64,000 nucleotides of DNA from Pseudonocardia kunmingensis (GCF_006716445.1 NZ_VFPA01000004.1:496001-560000), one strand, 5' to 3'. Positions 33,719-42,374 are shown, numbered from the stretch's first letter. The notes: generated by a model not told the origin, from the sequence alone. Translations and numbers: made by a program.

Positions 33719-34147
33719 ATGTCGGCGCCCGCCCGCGGACCCGAACCGTTGCGACTGCGCCTCGCGGCGTCCTCGCTCCCGGAGCGGCTCTCGGGCGTCC
33801 GGGCGCAGATGGCCGAGTGGGGGGCGGGCCTCGGGGCGGCGGAGGACCTCGTCGAGGACATCGTCCTGGCCACTCACGAGGCGCTGGCGAACGTCGCCGA
33901 CCACGCCTATCCCGACGGCAGCGGGGACGCCCTGCTGGACGCGGCCTGCGTGGACGGGGTGGTGCGCATCCTCGTGCGGGACCAGGGGGCCTGGCGGCCG
34001 CCCGCGTCCGACCCGGGCTGGCGGGGCCGCGGCCTCGTGATCATCAACGGCCTCGCCGACCAGGTGGACGTGCACCGCACCTCCACGGGCACGAGCGTGA
34101 CGATGCTCTGGCGCCTACCCGACCCGGGCGCTGCGGAGCAGGCGTAG
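33719..34147 (+). CDS. RsbW-like histidine-kinase-type ATPase (anti-sigma/regulatory kinase)
   Basis: A 142-residue single-domain GHKL ATPase (HATPase_c_2). The N-box is HEALANVADHAYP, the G1 box is VRDQGAW and the G2 region is GRGLVIINGLAD. Proteins of this form bind anti-anti-sigma partners or act as serine kinases in general stress pathways. No sigma factor or anti-anti-sigma gene adjoins it, so its partner must be elsewhere. ATG at 33719 with CCAGGAG upstream. Confidence 0.85.
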   Translation: MSAPARGPEPLRLRLAASSLPERLSGVRAQMAEWGAGLGAAEDLVEDIVLATHEALANVADHAYPDGSGDALLDAACVDGVVRILVRDQGAWRPPASDPGWRGRGLVIINGLADQVDVHRTSTGTSVTMLWRLPDPGAAEQA

Positions 34148-34155
34148 CGGACAGC

Positions 34156-34191
34156 GCGACGGGCGGGAGCCGGTCGGCTCCCGCCCGTCGC
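34156..34191. terminator. 16-bp perfect hairpin between convergent genes
   Basis: GCGACGGGCGGGAGCC, loop GGTC, then its exact complement. It begins 8 bp after the stop of the RsbW-like gene and lies downstream of the LPVTG protein gene on the other strand. Confidence 0.8.
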
Positions 34192-34195
34192 GGAC

Positions 34196-34229
34196 GTGCG
34201 GTGTGTCAGGTGGTGCGGTGTGCCAGGTG
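34196..34229. repeat. 17-bp tandem duplication at the 3' end of the LPVTG protein gene
   Basis: GTGCGGTGTGTCAGGTG (34196-34212) is followed at once by GTGCGGTGTGCCAGGTG (34213-34229), one mismatch. The second copy ends 3 bp before the stop codon of the LPVTG gene (34233-34235). Confidence 0.7.
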
Positions 34230-34232
34230 GCG

Positions 34233-35156
34233 TCAGCCGGTCACCGGGAGGGCCGCCTGCACGACGGACGGGGCCGGGGCGCTCTTGACGTCGCTGTTGT
34301 CGCCGCCCTTGTCGTCGCCGTCGTCGTTGCCGCCGTCGTCGTCGCCACCGTTGCCGTTGTCGTCGCCGTCGTCACTGGCGCCGTCGTCGTTGCTGCCGCC
34401 GTTCTCGTCACCGTCGGAGTCGGCGGAGCCGCCCTCCTGGCAGTTGGCCTGGCCGATGGTGATGGTCTGCAGGTCGCCGTTGAAGCCGACACCCAGCTGG
34501 TCCACCACGTCCTTGACGGTGTTGGACGTGTCGGTCAGCGGCTTGCCCACCAGCTCGCCGAGGAGCGGCAGGGACTTCTTCTCCTCGTTCGACAGCGGCT
34601 CGTCGGCGTCGGCCTCCGCGACCGGCAGCACCTTGAGCTCGATGCCGGTGACGGTGAGGGAGCCGTCGGAGTGGCGGACCTGGTCGTTCAGCGACAGCTT
34701 CAGCAGCGGCGAGAGGTCGATCTCCTCGCCGGGCACGGAGGTGTCGGGGATCTTCTTGCCGAGGATCGTGCCGTTGACGACCTGGAGGCCACCCTCACCG
34801 TTGTCGCACCAGGTGCGGATCAGGTCGGCGCGCAGCAGGTTGAAGAGGTTGACCTCCTTGACCGCGGTCTCGGCGCGGTGCGACTCGGCCTCGGCCGTCA
34901 GCAGCCCGAAGGACAGGTCGTCCTCGTACTTGCCGGCGACGTCACCGATCGAGAGGAGCTCGTCGCTGACCAGCGTGCCGTCCGTGGACTCCACGAGCGA
35001 GATCGGGTTGATGTCCAGGGCGCCGCTTGCCTCGAGGGCGTAGGCGTAGTCCGTGGACGACTCCTGCGCGAGCGCGGGGGTCGCGCCGAGGAGCAAGGTC
35101 GTCACCGCGGAGACGGCCCCGACCGCCGCCGCGCCGGCGAGCTTCTTGGTGTTCAC
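34233..35156 (-). CDS. secreted choice-of-anchor P-like protein ending in LPVTG
   Basis: A 307-residue secreted protein. A signal peptide (cleavage likely after ATPALA, residue 30) precedes a ~210-residue beta-rich domain of the choice-of-anchor P kind (SDGSLTVTGIELKVL is characteristic). A ~50-residue Asp/Gly/Asn-rich acidic linker follows. The chain stops directly at LPVTG: no hydrophobic helix or basic tail follows, so a sortase sorting signal is incomplete. GTG at 35156; 15 bp after the L,D-transpeptidase stop, so it is the second gene of that operon. Confidence 0.75.
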   Translation of the reverse strand: MNTKKLAGAAAVGAVSAVTTLLLGATPALAQESSTDYAYALEASGALDINPISLVESTDGTLVSDELLSIGDVAGKYEDDLSFGLLTAEAESHRAETAVKEVNLFNLLRADLIRTWCDNGEGGLQVVNGTILGKKIPDTSVPGEEIDLSPLLKLSLNDQVRHSDGSLTVTGIELKVLPVAEADADEPLSNEEKKSLPLLGELVGKPLTDTSNTVKDVVDQLGVGFNGDLQTITIGQANCQEGGSADSDGDENGGSNDDGASDDGDDNGNGGDDDGGNDDGDDKGGDNSDVKSAPAPSVVQAALPVTG

Positions 35157-35171
35157 AGTGGTGCTAACCCC

Positions 35172-36026
35172 TCAATCTTGATCGATGATCACGAGAGTGC
35201 CGAGCGGGACCTCGGCGAGCTGGTCCAGCGCGTCCTGCGGGACCCGGATGCAGCCGTCGCTGATCGCCGCGCCGAACACGTCGGCGCTGGGCCAGGTGTG
35301 GATCGCGACGGTCCCGGGCCCGCCGCCGTAGGTGTCGTGGGTGGGGCTGTGCGTGCCGAGCGGGAGGATCACCGGCGAGTAGTTCTGGTTCTCGTCGGCG
35401 AACGCCCCGAGCAGGAAGGTGCGACCGGTCGGTGTCGGCGTGTCGGGCTTGCCGATGCCGACCGACCACTGGTCGACGACGTCGCCGTCGCGGACCAGTT
35501 CGAGCGTCTTCGAACCCAGGTGCACCTCGATGACGTAGGGCGTCCGAGCCCGCTCGACGTCGTCGGCCCGGATCCAGCCGGTCGAGCTCGCCGGGCGCGA
35601 CGGCAGCAGCACCTGCACCCAGCCGGGCTGCTCGGCGAGCACCGGGAGCCAGGTGTCGCCGAACTGCGTGGTCTCCATGCGGGCGATCGCGCGCCCGTCG
35701 GGAGCGTCGTGCACGGGCGTCTCCCGCACGGGGTGCACGACGAGACCGTCGGTGCGACCCGTGGGGTCCGCGTCGGCCGGTGCGCCCTCCACGGTGGTGT
35801 ACGTGCTGCTCACGGGGAGCTCGCCGGGTGCGGCGCCTTCACCGGCGGCGACGGAGGACGGGTCGGTGCCCGACTCGCCCCCACCGCCGAAGAAGGTGAA
35901 GCCCAGCACGACGGCGAAGATGACGACGGCCCCGGCGATCGCTCCGTACAGGAGCCCACGCCGGGACGGGCCGGGGGCCGACCCCCGGGACGGCGCCGCT
36001 TCCGGCGGCGCGGAGTGCTGTGACAT
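35172..36026 (-). CDS. membrane-anchored L,D-transpeptidase (YkuD) with SH3-like region
   Basis: A 284-residue envelope enzyme. A single membrane anchor (residues about 24-46) leads to a Ser/Thr/Pro linker, an SH3-like segment (PVHDAPDGRAIARM to GWIRADDVERA) and a C-terminal YkuD domain. The catalytic motif HTWPSADVFGAAISDGCIRVP holds the His and nucleophilic Cys in the S-D-G-C-I-R context. It would form 3-3 cross-links in peptidoglycan or attach proteins to it. ATG at 36026. Upstream DNA carries three spaced TCCGA copies and an inverted repeat. Confidence 0.9.
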   Translation of the reverse strand: MSQHSAPPEAAPSRGSAPGPSRRGLLYGAIAGAVVIFAVVLGFTFFGGGGESGTDPSSVAAGEGAAPGELPVSSTYTTVEGAPADADPTGRTDGLVVHPVRETPVHDAPDGRAIARMETTQFGDTWLPVLAEQPGWVQVLLPSRPASSTGWIRADDVERARTPYVIEVHLGSKTLELVRDGDVVDQWSVGIGKPDTPTPTGRTFLLGAFADENQNYSPVILPLGTHSPTHDTYGGGPGTVAIHTWPSADVFGAAISDGCIRVPQDALDQLAEVPLGTLVIIDQD

Positions 36027-36124
36027 GACACCCAAACAGGCTGATCGGACAGGGACGGGCTCCGGCCGGCGACGAGGGGTCGTCCGGTCACAGTCCGCGT
36101 AATTGATCAAACGAAGCGGAACCG

Positions 36125-36183
36125 TCCGAGTTACTCCGACTTGTCCGACTACCTTCTGTCGCCGAGATCACAACGGAAGGTAG
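36125..36183. promoter_or_regulatory. TCCGA direct repeats and CTACCTTC/GAAGGTAG inverted repeat
   Basis: TCCGA occurs at 36125-36129, 36135-36139 and 36144-36148 (about one helical turn apart). CTACCTTC (36149-36156) is repeated inverted as GAAGGTAG (36176-36183) with a 19-nt gap. The block lies in the 275-bp gap between the divergent L,D-transpeptidase and ADH genes and looks like a regulator site. A TTGATCAA palindrome is at 36103-36110. Confidence 0.4.
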
Positions 36184-36301
36184 TTGCGCATCCTTCGACC
36201 GTGCCCGTCACCGGGGTGACGCACCCGCACCCTTGTGCGCGGCCGGATCATGAACGACGGTGGACGGGTCGTGTCCCCAGCCACGAGGAGGTGTGGGCCG
36301 G

Positions 36302-37414
36302 ATGCCCCAGGTGAAGGCGGCGGTCCTGCGCGCACCGGGTGAGCCGCTGCGCATCGAGGAGGTGGCGCTGGAACACCCGCGCGCCGGCGAGGTGCGGGTG
36401 CGGGTGGAAGCCGCCGGCGTCTGCCACACCGAGCTGCACTACATGGACGGCGCGATCCCGTGCCCGCTGCCGATCGTGCTCGGGCACGAGGGCAGCGGCA
36501 TCGTCGAGGAGGTCGGCGAGGGCGTCGACGCCGTCGCCGCCGGTGACCGGGTGGCGTTCACCTGGCGCCCGCGCTGCGGCCACTGCGAGTACTGCGTCAC
36601 CGGACGCCCGGTGATGTGCGTGTACGGGAGGGTGCAGGCGCGCAGCGGCGGGCTGATGGACGCCACCTCGCGGCTGCGCCTGGACGGGGGCCCGCTGCAC
36701 CACTTCCTCGGCGTCTCCTGCTTCGCCGAGCAGGCGGTCGTGTCGCAGCGCGCGGTCGTGAAGGTCCCCGACGGCGTCCCGCCCGCGGTGGCCGCCGTGA
36801 CGGGGTGCGCCGTCATCACCGGGGTCGGCGCCGTCGTCCACGTGGCCGGGCAGGTCGCGGGCAAGCCGCTGGTCGTGGTCGGCGCAGGCGGGGTGGGGCT
36901 GTCCGCGCTGATGGGCGCGGTCCTCGTCGGGGCGTCCGCCGTGGTGGTCGACATGGCCCCGGAGAAGCTCGAGCTCGCGCGCCGGCTCGGCGCCACCGCC
37001 ACCCTCGACGCCTCCGGGATGGCTCCGGACGAGGTCGTCGCGGCCGTCCAGGAGCTGACCGGCGGCGGGGCGGAGGTGGCCGTCGACGCCGTCGGCCTGC
37101 CGCAGACGCTGCGCCAGGCGTTCGCCGTGCTGCGCCCCGGTGGCACCGCGATCGCCGTCGGGCTCGGGGCCGTGGACGCCACCGCGGCCGTACCGATCAA
37201 CGAGTTGGTGCAGCAGCAGAAGCGCCTCGTCGGGAGCCTGTACGGCTCGGCGAACCCACCGGTCGACCTGCCGCGGATCCTCGGCCTCTACCTCGCGGGA
37301 CGGCTGCCGCTCGACGTGCTGCTCGGCGAGCAGTACCCGCTCGACGGCGTCGACGAGGCCTACCGGGCCCTGCGCGAGGGGGCGACCGGCCGGGCGGTAG
37401 TACTGCCCGCATGA
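36302..37414 (+). CDS. zinc-dependent alcohol dehydrogenase (class III-like)
   Basis: A 370-residue medium-chain dehydrogenase. The catalytic-zinc ligands are Cys in AGVCHTEL, His in LGHEG and Cys in VTGCAVITG. The structural-zinc loop CGHCEYCVTGRPVMC is complete, and VVGAGGVGLSALMGA binds NAD. It resembles the class III/NDMA-type alcohol dehydrogenases of actinobacteria. ATG at 36302 with GAGGAGG 10 nt upstream. Its stop overlaps the SDR gene as ATGA, so the two enzymes are made together and may act in sequence on one alcohol. Confidence 0.92.
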   Translation: MPQVKAAVLRAPGEPLRIEEVALEHPRAGEVRVRVEAAGVCHTELHYMDGAIPCPLPIVLGHEGSGIVEEVGEGVDAVAAGDRVAFTWRPRCGHCEYCVTGRPVMCVYGRVQARSGGLMDATSRLRLDGGPLHHFLGVSCFAEQAVVSQRAVVKVPDGVPPAVAAVTGCAVITGVGAVVHVAGQVAGKPLVVVGAGGVGLSALMGAVLVGASAVVVDMAPEKLELARRLGATATLDASGMAPDEVVAAVQELTGGGAEVAVDAVGLPQTLRQAFAVLRPGGTAIAVGLGAVDATAAVPINELVQQQKRLVGSLYGSANPPVDLPRILGLYLAGRLPLDVLLGEQYPLDGVDEAYRALREGATGRAVVLPA

Positions 37415-38193
37415 CCGACGAGACCCGTTACGCGATCTACCCCAGCCTGCGCGACGCCGTGGTGCTGGTCAGCGGCGGCGCGAGCGGCCTGGGCGCGGAG
37501 TTCGTGGCCCAGTTCGCCGCACAGGGCGCCCGCGTGGCGTTCGTCGACGTCGCGGCGGAGGCGGGCGAGGCGCTCGTCGCGGAGGTGGCGGAGCGGGACC
37601 AGCCGCGGCCGGTGTTCCGCGCGTGCGACGTGCGCGACCTCGACGCCTACCGCCGGGTGATCGCCGAGATCGCCGCGGAGCTCGGCGACGTGCAGGTCCT
37701 GGTGAACAACGCGGGCAGCGACACGCGCCACCCCGTCGCCGAGGTCGAGCCCCGGTACTGGGACGAGCGGATGCGGGTGAACCTCGACCACCAGTTCTTC
37801 GCCGCGCAGGCCGTCGCCCCCGCGATGCGGGCCGCCGGGCGCGGATCGATCATCAACATGGGCTCGATCAGCGCGCACGTCGACCTGCTCGACCTGACCG
37901 CCTACATGACCGCGAAGGCGGGCATCGAAGGGCTCACCCGATCGCTGTCGCGCGAGTACGGGCCCGACGGCGTGCGCGTCAACTGCGTGCTCCCCGGCTG
38001 GATCATGACGCCGCGGCAGCTCGAGAACTGGATGACCCCCGAGGCCGACGCGCACCGCGCCGCGGCCCAGGCACTGCCGCACCGCCTCGAGCCTGGCGAC
38101 GTCGCCCGGCTGGTGCTCTGGCTGGCCGCCGACGACAGCCGCTCGTGCACCGGCCAGCGCTGGGTGGTCGACGGCGGCTGGCTGCACTCCTGA
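37411..38193 (+). CDS. SDR family oxidoreductase (sugar 1-dehydrogenase-like)
   Basis: A 260-residue classical short-chain dehydrogenase. The cofactor loop is SGGASGLGAEF, followed by NNAG and the catalytic Ser, Tyr and Lys in GSISAH and AYMTAKAG. The N-terminal YAIYPSLRD extension is like that of bacterial xylose/galactose 1-dehydrogenases, so an aldose or sugar-like substrate is possible. Translationally coupled to the ADH gene. Confidence 0.9.
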   Translation: MTDETRYAIYPSLRDAVVLVSGGASGLGAEFVAQFAAQGARVAFVDVAAEAGEALVAEVAERDQPRPVFRACDVRDLDAYRRVIAEIAAELGDVQVLVNNAGSDTRHPVAEVEPRYWDERMRVNLDHQFFAAQAVAPAMRAAGRGSIINMGSISAHVDLLDLTAYMTAKAGIEGLTRSLSREYGPDGVRVNCVLPGWIMTPRQLENWMTPEADAHRAAAQALPHRLEPGDVARLVLWLAADDSRSCTGQRWVVDGGWLHS

Positions 38194-38208
38194 CCCGAGC
38201 CCGGCCGG

Positions 38209-38583
38209 TCAGCGGCGCACCTCGCGTTCCCGCGGGGACAGGGCCGCGGCCGGTACGAGCACGGCGAGGTGCTCGGCGACCACGGCCCCGTACGCGTCGC
38301 AGACGGTGAAGTTCACGCGCCCGAACCAGCGCCCGTCGACGGCCCGGGCCCACCGCTTGAGCAGGCCCGGCACGCGCGCGTCGGCGACGAGGAGCCCGCC
38401 CGGCACCGGGTCGTCGATCGCTCCCGGCGAGTCCGGCCGCCCGTAGAACCGGTCGAGGTGCACCCACACCGGCCGGTCCAGCGGTGGTGGCGGGGTACTC
38501 ACACTCGACGACCACGGCTCGTACACGACTTCCCCTTCCAGCAACACGACGTGCCGGCCGGGGGAAGCGGCCGCATGCGCCAC
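38209..38583 (-). CDS. hypothetical protein
   Basis: A 124-residue protein with no motif I recognise. It has alternating hydrophobic strands (HVVLLEGEVVYEPW; VWVHLDRFYG; GRVNFTVCDAYGAVVAEHLAVLV) suggestive of a small beta-rich fold, and an Arg-rich C terminus. High third-position G/C on this strand supports coding. GTG start at 38583 has no clear ribosome site. Convergent with the SDR gene (15-bp gap). Confidence 0.6.
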   Translation of the reverse strand: MAHAAASPGRHVVLLEGEVVYEPWSSSVSTPPPPLDRPVWVHLDRFYGRPDSPGAIDDPVPGGLLVADARVPGLLKRWARAVDGRWFGRVNFTVCDAYGAVVAEHLAVLVPAAALSPREREVRR

Positions 38584-38738
38584 CAGGATCGCATGCGGGG
38601 CCCGTGATCAGGTCACCAGCTCCGCCATCCGGTCGACCCGGCCGACGTCGGTCGCCCGATCGTGATGGCGGCGTGACACAGATCACCACGGGTGCCGATA
38701 GAGTCGCAGGTCGCGGGCGGCACGACCGGGAGGCGCAC

Positions 38739-38939
38739 ATGCGGATCGGCGCGGCCATCGTCGTGATCTGGCTGGTCATCGGGGCGCTCGCCGCGTACCA
38801 GCGCGGCTACTTCTCGGGCGACGAGCAGGTCAACTGCGCCGAGATCGGCACCGTGCTCGGCACGGTCGTCGTCGGCCCGCTGAACTACCTCGGAGTGAAC
38901 CCTCAGATCGAGTGCACGGTGCCGCAACCGTCGCAGTGA
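38739..38939 (+). CDS. small single-span membrane protein
   Basis: A 66-residue protein with an N-terminal helix (IGAAIVVIWLVIGALAAY) and an extracytoplasmic tail bearing two Cys (VNCAEIG and QIECTVPQ) that may form a disulfide. The GTVVVGPLNYLGVNP segment looks conserved in kind, but no function is known. ATG at 38739, preceded by GGGAGG. Confidence 0.75.
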   Translation: MRIGAAIVVIWLVIGALAAYQRGYFSGDEQVNCAEIGTVLGTVVVGPLNYLGVNPQIECTVPQPSQ

Positions 38940-39278
38940 GGGGCGGCCGCCACGGTGTGCGGCGCCACCGCTCCGGGGCGACCGGCTGCTGCCGGTCTCG
39001 GCGGGACGAGCCGCAACTCCAGCTTCTCGCTGCGCGGTGTCAGCAACCGGACCGATCCGAGCGGTGCACACACACCCGCAGGGCGGATCCCGAGGGGGTT
39101 GGGTTAGAGGTTCCGCGGCGTTCGTCTAGGGCCCTTTCCGAGCACGCGAACCCACAGGCCGGCTCTCGCAGGTCACTACCTGCGTTGATGCGAGCCACCT
39201 TCGCGACCGGACTCTCGCCTGGACCGGGGAAGCGGAGACCTCGTAGGGGATCGCCGGGCCGTGGCGCCAGGTAAGGGG
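38940..39278. other. intergenic region with two hairpins, no gene seen
   Basis: GACCGGC-TGCT-GCCGGTC (38980-38997) follows the small membrane-protein gene by 40 nt and is a likely terminator. CGCAGGT-CACT-ACCTGCG (39167-39184) lies about 95 nt beyond the stop of the opposing CGNR gene. Open frames in this stretch lack family resemblance and start signals. Confidence 0.5.
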
Positions 39279-39848
39279 TTAGTGTCGCCGCGTCGGTGGC
39301 CGCACGCGCGCGTAGTGGCGCGCAGCCTTGGCACGGTTCCCGCACAGCGCCATCGAGCACCAACGACGGTTGCCCTTCGGGCTGGTGTCGAGGAAGTAGA
39401 GGACGCACTCCGCGTGAGCGCACTGACGGATCCGTTCGCGATCGCGAACCAGCAACTCGGCATAGTTCGCCGCCGCCAGCCATGCCGCACGTCGTTCCGG
39501 GTCATCGACACGGAAGCCGGAGCGAGGCCCGTCGGGAGTCATCTGCGGCCAAGTGTGCCCCCACCGCAGCACATCGTTGAGGACGGCGCACGCCTCCTCC
39601 GATGCAGGATCGTCGAGGTGCGCCTGCACCGCACCCCGCGCGTGGCGCACGGCCCGGAGCGCGCCCTGCGTGACGGGATGCTCGGAAGGCGCCAGGCCGG
39701 CCTGCTCGAGCCACTGGCGAAGCCCGGCCAGATCAACGAGGAGTTCGAACGCCTGCCCGCGATCGACCCAGCACGTGTTCAAAAGGTCCAGACCTAATGG
39801 TTCGCCGAGTAAGGGGCGCCACACCAGCTCGGAGTCGGTCGCCGCCAT
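39279..39848 (-). CDS. CGNR zinc-finger / ABATE-domain regulator
   Basis: A 189-residue protein with an N-terminal ABATE-like stress domain and a C-terminal treble-clef finger: C-AHAEC, then CSMALCGNRAKAARHY containing the CGNR signature. It is thought to bind DNA. ATG at 39848 has TACGAT 7 nt upstream on this strand, a leaderless promoter; the longer frame to 39890 is therefore rejected. Confidence 0.88.
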   Translation of the reverse strand: MAATDSELVWRPLLGEPLGLDLLNTCWVDRGQAFELLVDLAGLRQWLEQAGLAPSEHPVTQGALRAVRHARGAVQAHLDDPASEEACAVLNDVLRWGHTWPQMTPDGPRSGFRVDDPERRAAWLAAANYAELLVRDRERIRQCAHAECVLYFLDTSPKGNRRWCSMALCGNRAKAARHYARVRPPTRRH

Positions 39849-40033
39849 ACCGGAAATCGTACCGAGACGTTGCCGACGCGCGGGCGGCATGCGGAAACGT
39901 CGTCACCAGCCGGGACCGGAGCGTGAAGCGCCGGACGATCGTGCAGGTCAGCAGCTCGTAGAAAGCGGCAGCAGAGGTACCCGCGCCTCGCCGGAATGAC
40001 GGGTCAGCTATCAGGGCGAATGAGGAGGGGAAT

Positions 40034-40681
40034 GTGATTTCGATGACGAGGAGCGGTCTCGCCGCGATGTCCGTCGTCGCCGTCACCATGCTGTCGGTGG
40101 CCGGGTGCGGCACCGATGAGGTCGTCGGCAGTCCGAATAGTAGTGATGTCGCGCCGCAGGCCCAACCGGCCGGCCCGACGGCACAGGTTCCCGCCGGTGC
40201 TCCGGGCGGGAGATACGCCTACGTCGACGGGTTGTGCCGGCAGATCGACTTCTCGACGGTCGAGGAGATCCTCCCGTTCAGCGGAGAGATGGACCAGAGC
40301 GGGCACCACAGCCGGCCCTATTCGGTGGCCAAGTGCTTCAGCGAGAACGCACCGCGGGACGAGACGATCGCCGCCGGATCCACCCGGGTCGAAGCGCAGT
40401 GGTTGCCGACGCCGCGGCTGGCCGCGGCCGAGTACGAGAACAAGCTGCCGGTCTTCTCGGGCGACGCCGCGGGATTGATCGAGCTGCCCGGGCGCTGGGA
40501 GCGGGCGACGCTCGCCAACGGCAACGGGGTCAGCACCACCGCCGCATCGCTCCTCGTTCACGACAGCAACCTGGTGATCGAGGTCGAGCTCGCCTTCTCC
40601 ATGGTCGAGGCCGAAAACCAGGCGGCCACGGCCGTGCAGAGGGTGGCGGAGAGCATCTTCGCCCTCTCCGGCGACCGCTGA
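40034..40681 (+). CDS. DUF3558-like lipoprotein
   Basis: A 215-residue lipoprotein: signal peptide with the lipobox LSVAGC (Cys about residue 25), a Pro/Ala-rich linker, and a globular domain with Cys in DGLCRQID and AKCFSEN that may pair. The layout fits the DUF3558 family common in Pseudonocardiaceae; function unknown. GTG at 40034 follows GAGGAGGGG; ATG at 40043 is an alternative. Confidence 0.75.
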   Translation: MISMTRSGLAAMSVVAVTMLSVAGCGTDEVVGSPNSSDVAPQAQPAGPTAQVPAGAPGGRYAYVDGLCRQIDFSTVEEILPFSGEMDQSGHHSRPYSVAKCFSENAPRDETIAAGSTRVEAQWLPTPRLAAAEYENKLPVFSGDAAGLIELPGRWERATLANGNGVSTTAASLLVHDSNLVIEVELAFSMVEAENQAATAVQRVAESIFALSGDR

Positions 40682-41024
40682 CCTCCCCGCGGCTCCGGGG
40701 AACGGCCCGGTCGTCCGAAGGCGGTGGGACGGCCGGGCCGGCACCAGGCCGGCCCTCGACTGGTGGAGACTCCTCGCTTCCGGGCTGCGGTGTAGGCCGT
40801 CACCGGACCGGGTGACACGGGCGAGCGCGACGACGCACACCGGCTGAGCCCGCCCGATCCGTGCGGAGCGGGCCGACCGGCCCCGGACCACGACGATCGG
40901 CCCGCCGTGCTGCCGCACCGCCCCAACAGAGTCGTGGGCAAAAGCGGCCAGAGGCTAGCACCTGCTGATCCACGACCGAGGTAACCCTGGGGCGTGTCGG
41001 CGTTTTCGCTCTTAGCATCGCGGC
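40682..41024. other. intergenic region: terminator-like stem and leaderless promoter
   Basis: GGGCCGGC-ACCAG-GCCGGCCC (40735-40755) is a strong 8-bp stem 54 nt past the lipoprotein stop. The end holds TAGCAT (41013-41018), the -10 box of the next gene. No coding region is supported between them. Confidence 0.55.
40735..40755 (+). terminator. G/C-rich hairpin after DUF3558-like gene
   Basis: Perfect 8-bp stem with a 5-nt loop, GGGCCGGC and GCCGGCCC, without a T-run. Confidence 0.5.
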
Positions 41025-42374
41025 GTGCGGAAGATGATGATCGCGCTGGGCAGCGTTCTCGCGCTGCTCGCGGTCGGCTGTTCCGCACCCGCGCCGGACG
41101 GGCCGCAGATCATCGCCGGCCCCGACGGGGCGAGCATCGCCGAGCCCGTCCGCATCGTCGTCGACGGGCTCGCGCCCGGGGACCCGGTGCGGGTGTGGGC
41201 CCGCGCGAACGACCGCATGGGCCAGTGGTGGGAGTCCTCGGCCGAGCTCACCGCGGACGGCACCGGCAGCGTGGACCTGACGTCGGCGGAGTCCACCGGC
41301 GGCACCTACCAGGGGGTGGACCCGGCCGGGCTGTTCTGGTCGATGCGCCTGCCCGACGACCGGGCGGCGCCGGTCCCGCTGGCCGGGGCCGACGACGTGG
41401 TCGTGGAGCTCGGTGTCGACCGGGACGGCACGACGATCGCGCGCTCGTCGCTGCGCCGGGAGGTCCGCGCCCCGGACGCCCGCCCGATCGCGATGGCGGA
41501 GCCCGGCCTCGTCGGTGACCTCTACCTGCCCGCGGGCTCCGGCCCGTGGCCGGGGGTGCTGCTGCTCGGCGGCGCCGAGGGCGGTCGGCCGGACCCGGCG
41601 TACGCCGCGCTGCTCGCGAACCAGGGCTTCGCGGTGCTGGGCCTCGCCTACTTCGGCGAGCCGCGCCTCCCGACGACGCTGACCCGCGTCCCGGTCGAGT
41701 ACGGGCTGTCCGCCGCCCGGTGGCTCGCCGAACGTCCGGAGGTGACCGGGCCGCGGGTCGGGGTGATCGGCTCGTCCCGGGGTGCCGAGTACGCGCTCCT
41801 GCTCGCGTCGTCCGAGCCGGACCGCTTCGGCGCGGTCGTCGCCCACGCCCCGTCGGACGTGGTGTGGCCCGCGCCGGCCACCGTCCCGGGTGCCCGGCGG
41901 GTCTCCTCGTGGACCCGGGAGGGCGAGGACGTCCCGTTCCTCCCCCTCCCGGCGGGCGAGGAGCCGGCACCGGAGCAACCGGTGCGGACGGCCGCGTCCT
42001 ACGCCGAGGCCGTCGAGGACGCCGGCCGCTGGGCGCGCACCACCGCCCGCATCCCGGTGGAGGACATCACGGCCCCGGTGCTGCTCACCTCCGGTGGCGA
42101 CGACGGGGTCTGGCCCTCGACCGCGCAGGCCCAGCGGGCGATGGCCGCGATCGATGCCGCCGGCAACCCGTTCGGCTCGCGCCACCTCGACTTCCCGTCC
42201 GCGGGCCACCCGGTCGGCGGAGTGCCGAACATGCCGACCAGCCGCACCGCGGTGCCGGTCGGCCCGGTCGTGCTCGAGACCGGCGGGAACCCGGCCGCTA
42301 CCGCCGGGGCGGTGCGGCACACGTTCGCCGCGACGCTGGACGTGCTGCACGCGCTCACGGCCGCAGATGGCTAG
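41025..42374 (+). CDS. BAAT/acyl-CoA thioesterase-like lipoprotein
   Basis: A 449-residue exported protein. Signal peptide with lipobox LLAVGC (Cys19). An N-terminal Ig-like thioesterase domain (residues about 30-150) precedes a C-terminal alpha/beta-hydrolase domain. The nucleophile is Ser in GSSRGAE; acid and base are probably in SGGDDGVWP and SAGHPVGG. The fold is that of bile-acid-CoA:amino-acid N-acyltransferase and acyl-CoA thioesterases, but a lipoprotein location makes CoA esters unlikely substrates. GTG at 41025 with TAGCAT 6 nt upstream: leaderless. Confidence 0.85.
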   Translation: MRKMMIALGSVLALLAVGCSAPAPDGPQIIAGPDGASIAEPVRIVVDGLAPGDPVRVWARANDRMGQWWESSAELTADGTGSVDLTSAESTGGTYQGVDPAGLFWSMRLPDDRAAPVPLAGADDVVVELGVDRDGTTIARSSLRREVRAPDARPIAMAEPGLVGDLYLPAGSGPWPGVLLLGGAEGGRPDPAYAALLANQGFAVLGLAYFGEPRLPTTLTRVPVEYGLSAARWLAERPEVTGPRVGVIGSSRGAEYALLLASSEPDRFGAVVAHAPSDVVWPAPATVPGARRVSSWTREGEDVPFLPLPAGEEPAPEQPVRTAASYAEAVEDAGRWARTTARIPVEDITAPVLLTSGGDDGVWPSTAQAQRAMAAIDAAGNPFGSRHLDFPSAGHPVGGVPNMPTSRTAVPVGPVVLETGGNPAATAGAVRHTFAATLDVLHALTAADG

